Positions 24,290 to 32,737 of a stretch of DNA of 38,769 nt are shown piece by piece. Numbering within the stretch: position 1 is the stretch's first letter; each line of letters starts with the position of its first letter. The notes beneath the pieces are model-generated. The model was given only the letters and a program-made list of their open reading frames with translations. It made no database searches and was not told the origin of the DNA. Both the position numbers and the translations under genes were made by a program. Origin of the DNA: Alphaproteobacteria bacterium. Its GTDB lineage: Bacteria > Pseudomonadota > Alphaproteobacteria > Micavibrionales > UBA2020. The DNA lies in NCBI GenBank assembly GCA_004297545.1, contig SCTB01000047.1, positions 1-38,769 on the forward strand. The letters run 5' to 3'.

Positions 24290-26208
24290 GCGGATAACCC
24301 GAACCTTTCCTGTATCATATGCGCGGTCAGCATCGTCATCAGCACCGGTTCCGCCGCCGTGCGGTCCTGCGCGGTCATCTGCGGCAGGCGCGCAACGAGG
24401 CCGGACGCCCTTGCCGCATCGAAGAACGGCACGTCGGCGAAGCTCTTGCTGCCGAGTGTATCCCGTATCATCGTCATCAGCCTGCCGTCCGCGAAACGGC
24501 TGACGGGCGGCGCCATAAAGGGGTGCTTCTGGCGTTTGTATATCGTCTGCGTGATAAAGGGCTTCGCCGCTTCGCGCAGGATGTATTTCTCCACGGTGCC
24601 GCGAATCTTGAAGGACATCGGCAGCCGCCGCGCGAACTCGAACAGCTTGTGGTCGAGGTACGGCAGGCGGCCCTCCACCGATTGCGCCATCTCCATGCCG
24701 TCGCCCAACGTGCGCAGGATGTAATTAGCCAGCGCCAGCTTGCTCCACAGCCAGGATGACTGGTTGACGGGGTGGCGTCCGGCAAGCTGCCCGGACGGAA
24801 CGGCGCTCATCAGGCCGGCAAAGGCATCGGTCGCCGCGAAACGCGTCCGGAAACCATCCGACAAGACGCCTGAGACGCGATAGCCGAGCGCCGCTTTGGC
24901 CTCGATGAATGACGGCACATATCCCAGTTGCGCGCGGACAGCCGAGGTCGGCAGCATATCGCCATGCGCAAGCTGAACACCGGCGGAAACGCCGTTCGTT
25001 GCATAGAGCTGCGCGGTCATCTCCGCCGTCGCCGCATCGTTGGCAGACATATGCCGGAAGAGATCCTGCCGCAGGTGCGGATAGCCGGCCAGAATTTCAT
25101 CTGAACCTTCCCCGGTCAGCGCCACCTTGAAACCCGCCGCGCGGATGGCTCGGTTGAGCAGGTACTTCCCGGCCAGATGCCCGTTGATGGCGAGTCCCTC
25201 GCCGCAGTAAACGGCATCGGGCAGGTTCGTGAAAAGGTCTTCCTGGCTGACATGCACGGCGTGTAGGTTTGCGCCGCTGTGATCGGCCATCTCCTGTGCA
25301 ATCGACAGCTCGTCATAACCTTCGTGATCGAAGCTGACCGTAAAAGCATCCAGCCTGCGGCCCGTCTGCGCCGTCGCCATGCCAAGGACAGAGGCGGAAT
25401 CCAGCCCGCCACTGAGGTGGAAACAGATCGGCACATCCGCCATAAGGCGCAGGCGGATGGCCTCATTCAGTTCATGCGCGAATTCGCCGATGATTCCCGG
25501 CTCATCCGTAACAGTCTCAACATCGCTTTCTGCCGGAAAATCCATGTCCCAGTATTTAAACGTCTCGACCTGTCCGCCGCGCGCGACAAGCGCATAGCCG
25601 GGCTTGAGCTGCAGGACGCCTTTAAACAGCGTGCGGCCCTGCGGCGTATACTGCATCGCGGAAGTATAAAAGAAAGCCTCTTCATCCCAGGCGGGGCGCA
25701 GGCCCATCGCGAACAGCGCCTTGGCTTCGGAGGCCAGCAGCACGGCGTCGCCTGTCACGGCATAGACAAGGGGCTTGATGCCAAAACGGTCGCGCGCGGC
25801 GAACATCTGCTGCTTGTCCTCATCCCACAGTATAAAGGCGAATTCGCCGCGCAGATGCTCAAGGCAGTTAAAGCCGTATTCCTCATACAGATGCAGCACA
25901 ATCTCGCTGTCGGAGCGGGTGCGGAACACATGGCCGCGTTTTTCAAGATCAGCGCGGATGCGGATGTGGTCATAGAACTCGCCATTGACGATGACGTGTT
26001 TTCGGACGTCTTCGCTGGAGATCGGTTGTCCACCCGTCGAAAGGTCGACGATGGACAGTCGCCGGTGGCCGAGGCCCATATTCGCGCGGGGGGATATCCA
26101 GATGCCTTCTCCGTCCGGCCCGCGATGGACAAGCGCATCCGTGCCGCGGCGAATTTTCTCCGTCGTGACGGACGCTTTCCACGAATAGATGCCGGCAAGG
26201 CCGCACAT
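24286..26208 (-). CDS. asnB: AsnB-type glutamine-dependent asparagine synthetase
   Basis: A 640-residue two-domain amidotransferase. The N-terminal glutaminase has catalytic Cys2 (MCGLAG), RRLSIVDLS, VNGEFYDH and RSDSE. The synthetase domain has the pyrophosphate loop SGGLDS (266-271), LTGEGSDE and the late YIL-R-E-A helix region. It can transfer ammonia from glutamine to an AMP-activated carboxylate. In natural-product operons, relatives of this branch amidate or ligate unusual carboxylates instead of making housekeeping asparagine; that is the more likely role here given the neighbours, but it is inference. It starts 2 bases after the dehydrogenase stop, with GGAG upstream, and overlaps the methyltransferase by 4 bases. 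Confidence 0.9.
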   Translation of the reverse strand: MCGLAGIYSWKASVTTEKIRRGTDALVHRGPDGEGIWISPRANMGLGHRRLSIVDLSTGGQPISSEDVRKHVIVNGEFYDHIRIRADLEKRGHVFRTRSDSEIVLHLYEEYGFNCLEHLRGEFAFILWDEDKQQMFAARDRFGIKPLVYAVTGDAVLLASEAKALFAMGLRPAWDEEAFFYTSAMQYTPQGRTLFKGVLQLKPGYALVARGGQVETFKYWDMDFPAESDVETVTDEPGIIGEFAHELNEAIRLRLMADVPICFHLSGGLDSASVLGMATAQTGRRLDAFTVSFDHEGYDELSIAQEMADHSGANLHAVHVSQEDLFTNLPDAVYCGEGLAINGHLAGKYLLNRAIRAAGFKVALTGEGSDEILAGYPHLRQDLFRHMSANDAATAEMTAQLYATNGVSAGVQLAHGDMLPTSAVRAQLGYVPSFIEAKAALGYRVSGVLSDGFRTRFAATDAFAGLMSAVPSGQLAGRHPVNQSSWLWSKLALANYILRTLGDGMEMAQSVEGRLPYLDHKLFEFARRLPMSFKIRGTVEKYILREAAKPFITQTIYKRQKHPFMAPPVSRFADGRLMTMIRDTLGSKSFADVPFFDAARASGLVARLPQMTAQDRTAAEPVLMTMLTAHMIQERFGLSA

Positions 26209-26210
26209 GT

Positions 26211-27134
26211 TCAGGCTCCGGGGTTGAAAAATACTTTTTGCGTTTCCAGTGTTTTCGAGCGTTCGAAGACGGCGGCGAATTCCTCCAGGCGGTGCTCAGG
26301 CCCCAGCAAATCATCGACCCGTATCAGCCCTTCCGCCATCAGCCGTATCGCCTCGCCGAAATCGCCGTAATTCACGGCCGTCAGCGTGACTTCTTTCTTG
26401 ACGGCGAGAGACAGGCTGATGCCGACCGGTTCATGCTTGCGGCTCTTCAGTACGATTTTTCCGCCAGGTTTCAGCGCCACCATCAGCTCGCGCAGCGTCT
26501 TTTCCGTCGCCAGCGTTTCGATGGCGAAGTCATAGGCGTTTTTGCGCAAGGGACGCCCTTCGGCCGGGTCGAAGATCATGACGCTGCCAAAGCCATAGGC
26601 CTTCAGGATACGATCGATGAGATGGCCAAAGCGGTTGTTGCCGTATATAACGCCGCGCTGTTCCGGCGAAATGCCGGATTTCATGACGGAAAGGGCGGCC
26701 GCCACCGGCTCGCTATAGGCGGCGAGGCGAAACGACAGGGTGTCGGGAATTTTGTAAACGGCGCTGGCCGGCACCGCGATGAATTCGCCGAAGGCGCCGT
26801 CATGGTCGATGCCCAGCATCGTCGTGCTCTGGCAACGGCCCTGCATTCCTGCCGAACAAATATCGCAGCGCCCGCAGGGCAGGACCGGCATGGCGGTCAC
26901 GCGGTCACCTTGGCGGAAGTCGCCGGCGCGCATGCCCGCCCGCTCGACGATGCCGGAAAATTCGTGGCCGAGGATGACGTTGGCCTTGCCGGGGATGCGC
27001 CCTTCGGCCACGAAAACATCCGTGCGGCACAGCCCCGCCAGCATCACGCGGATCAGCACCTCGTCATCCGCCGGCTGCGGCGCCGCCACGTTCCGGATTG
27101 CGATGCCCTCTTCCGCCTTCATCAACGCGCGCAC
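26211..27134 (-). CDS. zinc-dependent MDR dehydrogenase
   Basis: A 307-residue medium-chain dehydrogenase, shorter than the usual ~340. Catalytic zinc ligands appear as Cys36 in GLCRTDV and His57-Glu58 in GHEFSG. The structural zinc site is Cys87, Cys90, Cys93 and Cys101 in CGRCDICSAGMQGRC. The Rossmann nucleotide-binding turn is degenerate: GVIYGNNRFGHLID replaces the usual GxGxxG run, so cofactor use may be altered. It is the first gene of the operon, directly below the tandem operator sites. It could interconvert the reductase-released aldehyde or alcohol, or oxidise another intermediate. Confidence 0.87.
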   Translation of the reverse strand: MRALMKAEEGIAIRNVAAPQPADDEVLIRVMLAGLCRTDVFVAEGRIPGKANVILGHEFSGIVERAGMRAGDFRQGDRVTAMPVLPCGRCDICSAGMQGRCQSTTMLGIDHDGAFGEFIAVPASAVYKIPDTLSFRLAAYSEPVAAALSVMKSGISPEQRGVIYGNNRFGHLIDRILKAYGFGSVMIFDPAEGRPLRKNAYDFAIETLATEKTLRELMVALKPGGKIVLKSRKHEPVGISLSLAVKKEVTLTAVNYGDFGEAIRLMAEGLIRVDDLLGPEHRLEEFAAVFERSKTLETQKVFFNPGA

Positions 27135-27156
27135 GGGAGCTCTCCTTTTCGTAACT

Positions 27157-27217
27157 ATACTCTAAGAGAGTATAAAATATGCTCATAGAGAGTATTATTT
27201 ATAATCATACAGAGTAT
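27157..27217 (-). promoter_or_regulatory. three tandem 17-bp palindromic operators, exact 22-bp period
   Basis: Each site is an inverted repeat of 7-3-7 layout. Site 1 (27157-27173) is ATACTCT-AAG-AGAGTAT and is perfect. Site 2 (27179-27195) is ATGCTCA-TAG-AGAGTAT. Site 3 (27201-27217) is ATAATCA-TAC-AGAGTAT. Right arms are identical and the spacers between sites are exactly 5 bases, so all sites face the same side of the helix. They lie 23-83 bases before the dehydrogenase ATG, over its promoter region. A dimeric repressor or activator binding cooperatively is the natural reading. The regulator gene is not evident nearby. Confidence 0.75.
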
Positions 27218-27224
27218 AAGTCAA
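27194..27224 (-). promoter_or_regulatory. candidate promoter of the six-gene biosynthetic operon
   Basis: On the minus strand TTGACT (27219-27224) is a good -35 element. Candidate -10 hexamers are TATAAA (27198-27203, spacer 15) and AATAAT (27194-27199, spacer 19); neither spacing is ideal. The candidate overlaps operator sites 2 and 3, so binding there would control transcription start. Confidence 0.45.
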
Positions 27225-27369
27225 TAGCCATTTAAAAGCGTCGGTTTCTGGAAACATGAATCAGCCTATCCGGCTGAAAAATATGGAGATGCCGCACAGT
27301 CAAAATTTTGGAAGGGCTCTGCAAGCGGGGAAGAAAATTGGAAATCGTGCGGCGACTCGGGAGGTATAT

Positions 27370-29457
27370 CTATTTTCCCGGCTTCTGCGTAAACACGACG
27401 ACGGAGCGCGCGGGGATCATGTACTTCTTGCCGTCGGCATGCACGGTTTTGTCGTCCGCCTCGGGCTCGGAAGTGTCGAGGGCGCGGGTCCAGCCAGAAC
27501 CGCCCTTGAGCGCCGGCAGCCTGAATTCAACCGAGGATGCCGCGCTGTTGAAGACGGCCAGCAGGCGTTCGCCGCCTTTCCTGCCGGTGATCGCGGCTTC
27601 GTTCAGCATCATGCCGAGGCATTTGTCGCCCTTGTTGTCCCATTCGGCGTCGGTGCGCTCGTTGCCCGACGGCGAAATCCAGGTGAGATCCTTGATGCCG
27701 TTTTCGCACTTATTTTTGCCATGCAGGAAGCCCGGCGAGCAAAGGGCCGCGTGCGCATCGCGGAATTCCATGAGCTTGCCGGCGAATTTGGTCAGATCGC
27801 GGCCTGCCTCGTTGATACCGGCCCAGTCGAGCCAGCCGGTCTTGTTGTCCTGGCAATAGGCGTTGTTATTGCCCTTCTGGCTGTTGCCGTGCTCGTCGCC
27901 CGAGAGCATCATGGGCGTGCCCTGGGCGAGGAACAGGGTCGCCAGCAGGTTGCGTTGCTGCTGCGCGCGCACCGCATTGATGAAAGCGTCTCTCGTGTCG
28001 CCTTCCGCGCCGTAATTGGCAGAATAGTTTTCGCTTGCGCCGTCGCGGTTGTCCTCCCCGTTGGCGAGGTTCTTCTTGGAGATATAGCTGACAAGGTCGC
28101 GCAGCGTGAAGCCGTCGTGGCAGGTGACGAAGTTCACGCTGTCCTGCGGCCTGCCGCCGTTGGGCTCGAATTCGGGCGCCGAGCCCGCAAGGCGCGTGGC
28201 CAGCCAGCTGATCGTGTCGTAATCCCCGCGCCAGTAGCGGCGCACATCGTCGCGGAAACGGTCGTTCCATTCCATCCAGCCCTTGGGGAAATTGCCGAGC
28301 TGGTAGCCGCCGGGGCCGGGGTCCCAGGGCTCCGCTATCTTCATCTTGACCTTCGAGAGCACGGGGTCCTGCTCAATTTCCTTGAAAAAAGCGGCGGTCT
28401 GGGTGAAAGCCAGGGGATCGCGGCCCAGCACGGTGGCAAGGTCGAAACGGAAGCCGTCGATGCCGTATTCCGTCACCCAGTAGCGCAGGCTGTCGAGCAC
28501 AAGCTTTCGCACCGCCGGATTGGCGATGTCGAGCGTATTGCCGCAGCCCGTGTCGTTGATGTATTTGGTCTTGTCTCCCGGCTCCAGCTTGTAATAGCTG
28601 GCGTTGTCGATGCCGCGGAACAGGATGGTGGGGCCCTTTTCATTGCCTTCGCCCGCGTGGTTATAGACTACGTCGAGGATGATCTCGATGCCATTGGCAT
28701 GGAGCTTTTCCACCATGGCGCGGAATTCCTGCCGCGCATGCCCCTTGTCGGCCGCATATTCGGGCTCGGGCGCGAAAAAGCCGATGGTGTTGTAGCCCCA
28801 GTAGTTCTTCAGTCCCTGCAGCGAGAGGAAGAAATCGTTGAGCTTCGCCTGCGACGGCAGGAGCTCGACCGTATTCGCCTTCAGTGTGTTCCTGATGTAG
28901 TCGATGGATTCATCCGACGCAAGTCCGGCGTAGGTGCCGCGCAGTTCCCCGGGAATTTTCGGGTCGGTCATCGAATATCCGCGCACGTGCATTTCCACGA
29001 TACGCATTTTTTCCGGTGGAATTTTGGGCGACGGCACGGAAGAGGGCGGCAGCGGTTCGGTCACGCGCGCTTTCACGGTCGCATCTGCGCTGTCTTTCTG
29101 CGGGTTGGTCTGCTCGTCGGTCCAGTTGACCTGTCCCGTTATTTCGGTGGCATAGGGGTCGAGCAGGAGCTTGTGCGGGTTGAAGCGATGACCCTGCTGC
29201 GGGTCGAAGGGGCCATGCACGCGGTAACCGTAAACCTGTCCCGGCTTCAGCCCCGGAATATAGCCGTGCCAGACGTCGCCGGTTTTTTTGGGCAGGTCGA
29301 TGCGGGTGATCTCGGTCTTGCCGTCGTCATCGAAAAGGCAAAGCTCGACGCGCGTTCCGTTCTTGGAATAGAGCGCGAAGTTCACGCCGCTGCCGTCGGG
29401 TGTTGCGCCCATAACGTCGGGGGAGCCGTCTTCTGCTCTGATAGTTTTCGGGTCCAT
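27370..29457 (-). CDS. glgX: glycogen debranching enzyme GlgX (isoamylase type)
   Basis: A 695-residue GH13 enzyme that hydrolyses alpha-1,6 branches of limit-dextrin glycogen. The N-terminal CBM48-like domain begins at MGATPDGSGVNFALYS. Catalytic-barrel motifs occur in order: DVVYNHAGEG, GFRFDLATVLG (nucleophile Asp), KIAEPWDPGPGGYQ (acid/base Glu) and VTCHDGFTLRDL (transition-state Asp). NENNYHSE-type substrate loops appear here as GDEHGNSQKGNNNAYCQDN. The C-terminal beta domain ends in PARSVVVF. No other glycogen genes are in the window. The region between this gene and the biosynthetic operon holds no further gene. Confidence 0.95.
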   Translation of the reverse strand: MDPKTIRAEDGSPDVMGATPDGSGVNFALYSKNGTRVELCLFDDDGKTEITRIDLPKKTGDVWHGYIPGLKPGQVYGYRVHGPFDPQQGHRFNPHKLLLDPYATEITGQVNWTDEQTNPQKDSADATVKARVTEPLPPSSVPSPKIPPEKMRIVEMHVRGYSMTDPKIPGELRGTYAGLASDESIDYIRNTLKANTVELLPSQAKLNDFFLSLQGLKNYWGYNTIGFFAPEPEYAADKGHARQEFRAMVEKLHANGIEIILDVVYNHAGEGNEKGPTILFRGIDNASYYKLEPGDKTKYINDTGCGNTLDIANPAVRKLVLDSLRYWVTEYGIDGFRFDLATVLGRDPLAFTQTAAFFKEIEQDPVLSKVKMKIAEPWDPGPGGYQLGNFPKGWMEWNDRFRDDVRRYWRGDYDTISWLATRLAGSAPEFEPNGGRPQDSVNFVTCHDGFTLRDLVSYISKKNLANGEDNRDGASENYSANYGAEGDTRDAFINAVRAQQQRNLLATLFLAQGTPMMLSGDEHGNSQKGNNNAYCQDNKTGWLDWAGINEAGRDLTKFAGKLMEFRDAHAALCSPGFLHGKNKCENGIKDLTWISPSGNERTDAEWDNKGDKCLGMMLNEAAITGRKGGERLLAVFNSAASSVEFRLPALKGGSGWTRALDTSEPEADDKTVHADGKKYMIPARSVVVFTQKPGK

Positions 29458-29564
29458 TTCAGGCCGTATTGTTGAGGTCCTGCTGGTTTACGTGAAAGAT
29501 AGTAACATAGCAACGGCAGAACTTAAACACTTATGTTAATTAATGTAAGTTTCTTGAAATAAAG

Positions 29565-30827
29565 TTACGTTTGGCTCTTCTGGCTCGTATTTACATCAAC
29601 CACTGTCCTGCGGAACGGCGGGGAGAGATAGGCGATCGCGCCCGTGACAATCAGGGTGCAGATGCCGCCCAGCACAACCGAAGGCACAAGTCCCAGCAGG
29701 CGCGCCGCCGTACCCGATTCAAACGCCCCGATTTCATTGGAAGAAATGATGAACATGCTGCTAATGGACGACACGCGCCCGCGCATATGATCAGGGGTGA
29801 GCAGCTGCATGAGCGTGGCGCGGATGGTCATGTTGATGCTGTCGAAAACGCCGCTTAACCCTAAGAAGAACAGCGACAGCCAGAAATTGGTGCTGAGGCC
29901 GAAACCGATCATGCAGACGCCAAAACCAGCCACAACCCACAGCAGGCGCATGGCGGACAGGTGCTTCATGGGCTTCAGCGCCATGATCAGCGTCATGCCG
30001 ACCGCGCCGATGGCGGGGGCGGCGCGCAGGGCGCCAAGGCCTTCGGAGCCCACATGGAGCACTTCATCGGCATAGGCGGGCAGCATGGCGACAGCGCCGC
30101 CAAAGAGCACCGCGAACATATCGAGCGCCATCATGCTGAGCAGCACCTTATGCGTCCAGATGAAGTTCCAGCCGGCATGGATGCTCTTGATGGCGTTTTC
30201 CCGGCGCTCGCCGCGCTGGTGGGGGCCGATGTTGATCGCGTTGACCGCGCCAAATGCGCCAATCATGAGCAGCGCAGGCAGGAACCAGGCGCCCGCAGGG
30301 CCGTAACCACCATAGACAAGGCCCGCGATGGCAGGCCCGCCGATGGCGGAAATCTGGAACCCGGTGCCCAGCCAGGCGGCGGCAGAGGGCATTTCCTCGC
30401 GCTTGACGATTTGGGACAGCAGCGTGAAGGAGGCGGGGGCGATGAAGCTGCGCGCAAGGCCGGAGAGGAAGATGCCGCCGTAAATGAGATACAGAAGCGG
30501 TTTGCTCTCAATCGGCACGATCCCGCCCGCAAAAAGCAGGAACATGATGGTATTGAGCGCCAGCGTGCCGACGCAGGCTATATATATCTTGCGCGGATTT
30601 CCGATATCGACCACATGCCCGGCGAACAGGGCGCAGGCGATGGCCGGAATGGCTTCGACCAGACCCGTCAAACCCAGCAGGAAGGTATCTTTGGTTAACG
30701 AATATATCTGCCAGCCCACGATGACCGACTGCGCCTGCAGCGCCATCATGACGAACATGCGGGTCGCCAGCAGCATGCGGAAGTTGCGCAGCTTGAGCAC
30801 GGAAACGGAGTATTTGGAGGCGGACAT
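29565..30827 (-). CDS. MFS transporter (EntS-like, MFS_3 type)
   Basis: A 420-residue inner-membrane transporter with about 12 hydrophobic segments. The N-terminus LRNFRMLLATRMFVMM, the loop after TM2 (GHVVDIGNPRKIYI), and GLARSFIAPASFTLLSQIV resemble the EntS/enterobactin-exporter branch. Late segments include TLMQLLTPDHMRGRVSSISSMF, a typical motif of this branch. I chose the ATG at 30827, where similarity to the family begins. An ATG at 30905 would add 26 non-conserved residues, and neither start has a strong ribosome binding site. It is divergent from the nicotinamide/NAD operon and could move a related metabolite, but the substrate is unknown. Confidence 0.87.
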   Translation of the reverse strand: MSASKYSVSVLKLRNFRMLLATRMFVMMALQAQSVIVGWQIYSLTKDTFLLGLTGLVEAIPAIACALFAGHVVDIGNPRKIYIACVGTLALNTIMFLLFAGGIVPIESKPLLYLIYGGIFLSGLARSFIAPASFTLLSQIVKREEMPSAAAWLGTGFQISAIGGPAIAGLVYGGYGPAGAWFLPALLMIGAFGAVNAINIGPHQRGERRENAIKSIHAGWNFIWTHKVLLSMMALDMFAVLFGGAVAMLPAYADEVLHVGSEGLGALRAAPAIGAVGMTLIMALKPMKHLSAMRLLWVVAGFGVCMIGFGLSTNFWLSLFFLGLSGVFDSINMTIRATLMQLLTPDHMRGRVSSISSMFIISSNEIGAFESGTAARLLGLVPSVVLGGICTLIVTGAIAYLSPPFRRTVVDVNTSQKSQT

Positions 30828-31008
30828 GGGGCGGGGCTTTTTCTTGTTCTTGCGTTCCAGATGTAAAGGGTTTGCCCAGCGCTGTAAACCGTCGCCTCCG
30901 GCCATGGTCGGGGAGGGGGAGTACGGTTTCGTGGAAATTTATTATTCTTGAACGGATGATTTTTTAACCTGGCCGGGGGCATAATTGTATTAAATATGCT
31001 TATGAAAA

Positions 31009-31026
31009 ATATTATTGACATAATAT
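31009..31026 (+). promoter_or_regulatory. palindrome over the -35 element of the NAD operon
   Basis: ATATTAT-TGAC-ATAATAT is a perfect 7-4-7 inverted repeat that contains a consensus -35 hexamer TTGACA (31015-31020), about 90 bases before the nadV start. It is a likely operator for a NAD-related or other repressor; the regulator is unidentified. A matching -10 is not clear: TAGAAT lies only 13 bases on. Confidence 0.5.
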
Positions 31027-31060
31027 GTCCCCGTAGAATACACTGCGGAAAACCAAAAAG

Positions 31061-31079
31061 GCCAGACATCGAATCTGGC
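31061..31079 (+). promoter_or_regulatory. leader hairpin before nadV
   Basis: GCCAGA (31061-31066) pairs with TCTGGC (31074-31079) across a 7-base loop and is followed by a short A-run. It should lie in the untranslated leader of the NAD operon. It is too small to match a known riboswitch. Confidence 0.35.
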
Positions 31080-31110
31080 TGAAAAAACAACGCAATAGAG
31101 GGACAGCATC

Positions 31111-32736
31111 ATGAGCATCCTATCCGCACTGACCAGCGCCATCACGAACGCAGATTCCTACAAGGTCTCCCACTGGTTCCAGTACCCCGAAGGCACCGAA
31201 TATGTCTCGAGCTACATCGAGGCCCGCTCCAGCAAATATGCCAAGGCGCTCGGCAAGGAATACGACTTTGCGGAATTCTTCGGCCTGCAGGCTTTCATCA
31301 AGGAATACCTCACCAAGCCCGTCACGCAGGATGACATCGACCTGGCCGAACTCCTGTTCAAGGCGCATGGCGAGCCGTTCAACAAGGAAGGCTGGCAATA
31401 CATCGTCGACAAGTGCGACGGCAAGCTGCCCATCGAAATCCGCGCTCTCCCCGAGGGCACCGTGCTGCCCACCAGCAACGCGCTGGTCGAAATCGTCAAC
31501 ACAGACCCGAAGTGCTTCTGGCTGACCAGCTACGTCGAGACCGCGCTGCTGCGCGCCGTCTGGTATCCGACCACGGTCGCCACCAAGTCGCGCGCCATCA
31601 AGGAAATCTGCCGCGAATTCCTCGACCGCACCTCCGACAACCCCGCCGCCCTTGAATTCATGCTGCATGACTTCGGCGCGCGCGGCGTAAGCTCGAATGA
31701 ATCTTCCACGCTGGCCGGCATGGCGCATATCGTCAACTTCTCAGGCACCGACACCGTCATGGGCATTGTCGGCGCTCTCGGCTATTACAACAAGGACTTC
31801 GACAAGTTCCTCGAGGAAACGCCCGACAACCCCAAGCGCGCGATGATCAAGCTGCTGCAGAAGATGGAACAGGAAGGCAAGCCGCTGCCCGCCTTCTCCG
31901 TCATCGCTTCCGAACATTCCACCATGACTATCGAAGGCCGCGCCGGCGAAAAGGGGCAGATTAAAAAGCTTATCGACGAGGCCAAGAAAGGCAAGATCGT
32001 TTCCATCGTCTCTGACTCTTACGACTATTATAACAACGTCGAAAACGTCTTCGGCGGCGAGCTCAAGCAGGACATCCTGGACGCCGGAAAAGCCGGCGGC
32101 CGTGTGGTCGTGCGCCCTGACTCGGGCGATCCCGTCGAAGTCGTGACCAAGACGCTTGCGATCCTGTGCGAGAAGTTCAAGGATGAATGCACGGTCGTCA
32201 AGAAGGGCGGCAAGGAATACAAGCTGCTTCCCCCCTGCATCCGCGTGCTGCAGGGCGACGGCATCGACCTCGACAGCCTCAAGAACATGCTGACCGCCAT
32301 CGAAAAAGCCGGCTTTTCGGCCGAAAACATGGTCTTCGGCATGGGCGGCGGCCTCGAGCAGAAAGTCAACCGCGACGACCTGAACTTCGCGCAGAAGGCT
32401 TCGGCCGCCTGCATCAAGGGCGTCTGGCACGACGTGCACAAGGACCCGGTGACGGCAGACCCGAACTTCGTCAAGAAATCCAAGAAGGGCCGTCTTTCCA
32501 CCATCTGGGATGGTGTTGCTTTCGCGACCAAGCGTACGCTGGACCTGCTGAAGGGCCAGAACGACTCATTGCAGGTCGTCTACAAGAACGGCGAGATGTT
32601 CAATACCCAGTACTTCGATGAAATCCGCGAGCGCGCGGAATACTTCATGAAGCGCCTGCGCGAACACGCCACGGCGCCCGTCGAAAATCCCTGGGCACAG
32701 GCCTCTGCGAAATCCGCTCCCGCGCCGGGGGCGTAA
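31111..32736 (+). CDS. nadV: nicotinamide phosphoribosyltransferase
   Basis: A 541-residue enzyme joining nicotinamide and PRPP to make NMN. It matches the NAMPT/NadV family throughout: the N-terminal NADSYKVSHWFQYPEGTEYVSSY, FHDFGARG-type segment MLHDFGARGVSS, NFSGTDTVMG (substrate-binding Asp), ASEHSTMTIEGR (catalytic His region), SDSYDYYNNVENVFG, VRPDSGDPVEVV, and LQGDGIDLDSL with GMGGGLEQKVNRDDL. Length is slightly above the usual ~490 because of an Ala/Pro-rich tail. GAGGGA stands 8 bases before the ATG. It is the first gene of the NAD operon, and the next gene starts 1 base after its stop. That gene can make both PRPP and NAD, the co-substrate and next product. Confidence 0.95.
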   Translation: MSILSALTSAITNADSYKVSHWFQYPEGTEYVSSYIEARSSKYAKALGKEYDFAEFFGLQAFIKEYLTKPVTQDDIDLAELLFKAHGEPFNKEGWQYIVDKCDGKLPIEIRALPEGTVLPTSNALVEIVNTDPKCFWLTSYVETALLRAVWYPTTVATKSRAIKEICREFLDRTSDNPAALEFMLHDFGARGVSSNESSTLAGMAHIVNFSGTDTVMGIVGALGYYNKDFDKFLEETPDNPKRAMIKLLQKMEQEGKPLPAFSVIASEHSTMTIEGRAGEKGQIKKLIDEAKKGKIVSIVSDSYDYYNNVENVFGGELKQDILDAGKAGGRVVVRPDSGDPVEVVTKTLAILCEKFKDECTVVKKGGKEYKLLPPCIRVLQGDGIDLDSLKNMLTAIEKAGFSAENMVFGMGGGLEQKVNRDDLNFAQKASAACIKGVWHDVHKDPVTADPNFVKKSKKGRLSTIWDGVAFATKRTLDLLKGQNDSLQVVYKNGEMFNTQYFDEIRERAEYFMKRLREHATAPVENPWAQASAKSAPAPGA

Positions 32737-32737
32737 C

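Noticed and set aside
18220..27134. The biosynthetic operon as a recently acquired genomic island
   Set aside because: There are no tRNA, integrase, direct-repeat or transposase marks at its borders, and its base composition looks like that of its neighbours.
27250..27275. Small CAGCC/GGCTG hairpin downstream of glgX as its terminator
   Set aside because: The stem is only 5 bp and no T-run follows on the glgX strand.
27256..29475. A 739-codon open frame antisense to glgX, and similar long antisense frames at 3747-5249 and 33230-34636
   Set aside because: They mirror strong coding frames in GC-rich DNA, show Val/Ala/Arg/His-rich sequence without motifs, and overlap genes with clear catalytic signatures.
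31061..31079. NAD-sensing riboswitch in the nadV leader
   Set aside because: Only one 6-bp hairpin is present in a leader of about 60 bases; no larger conserved-looking fold was found.
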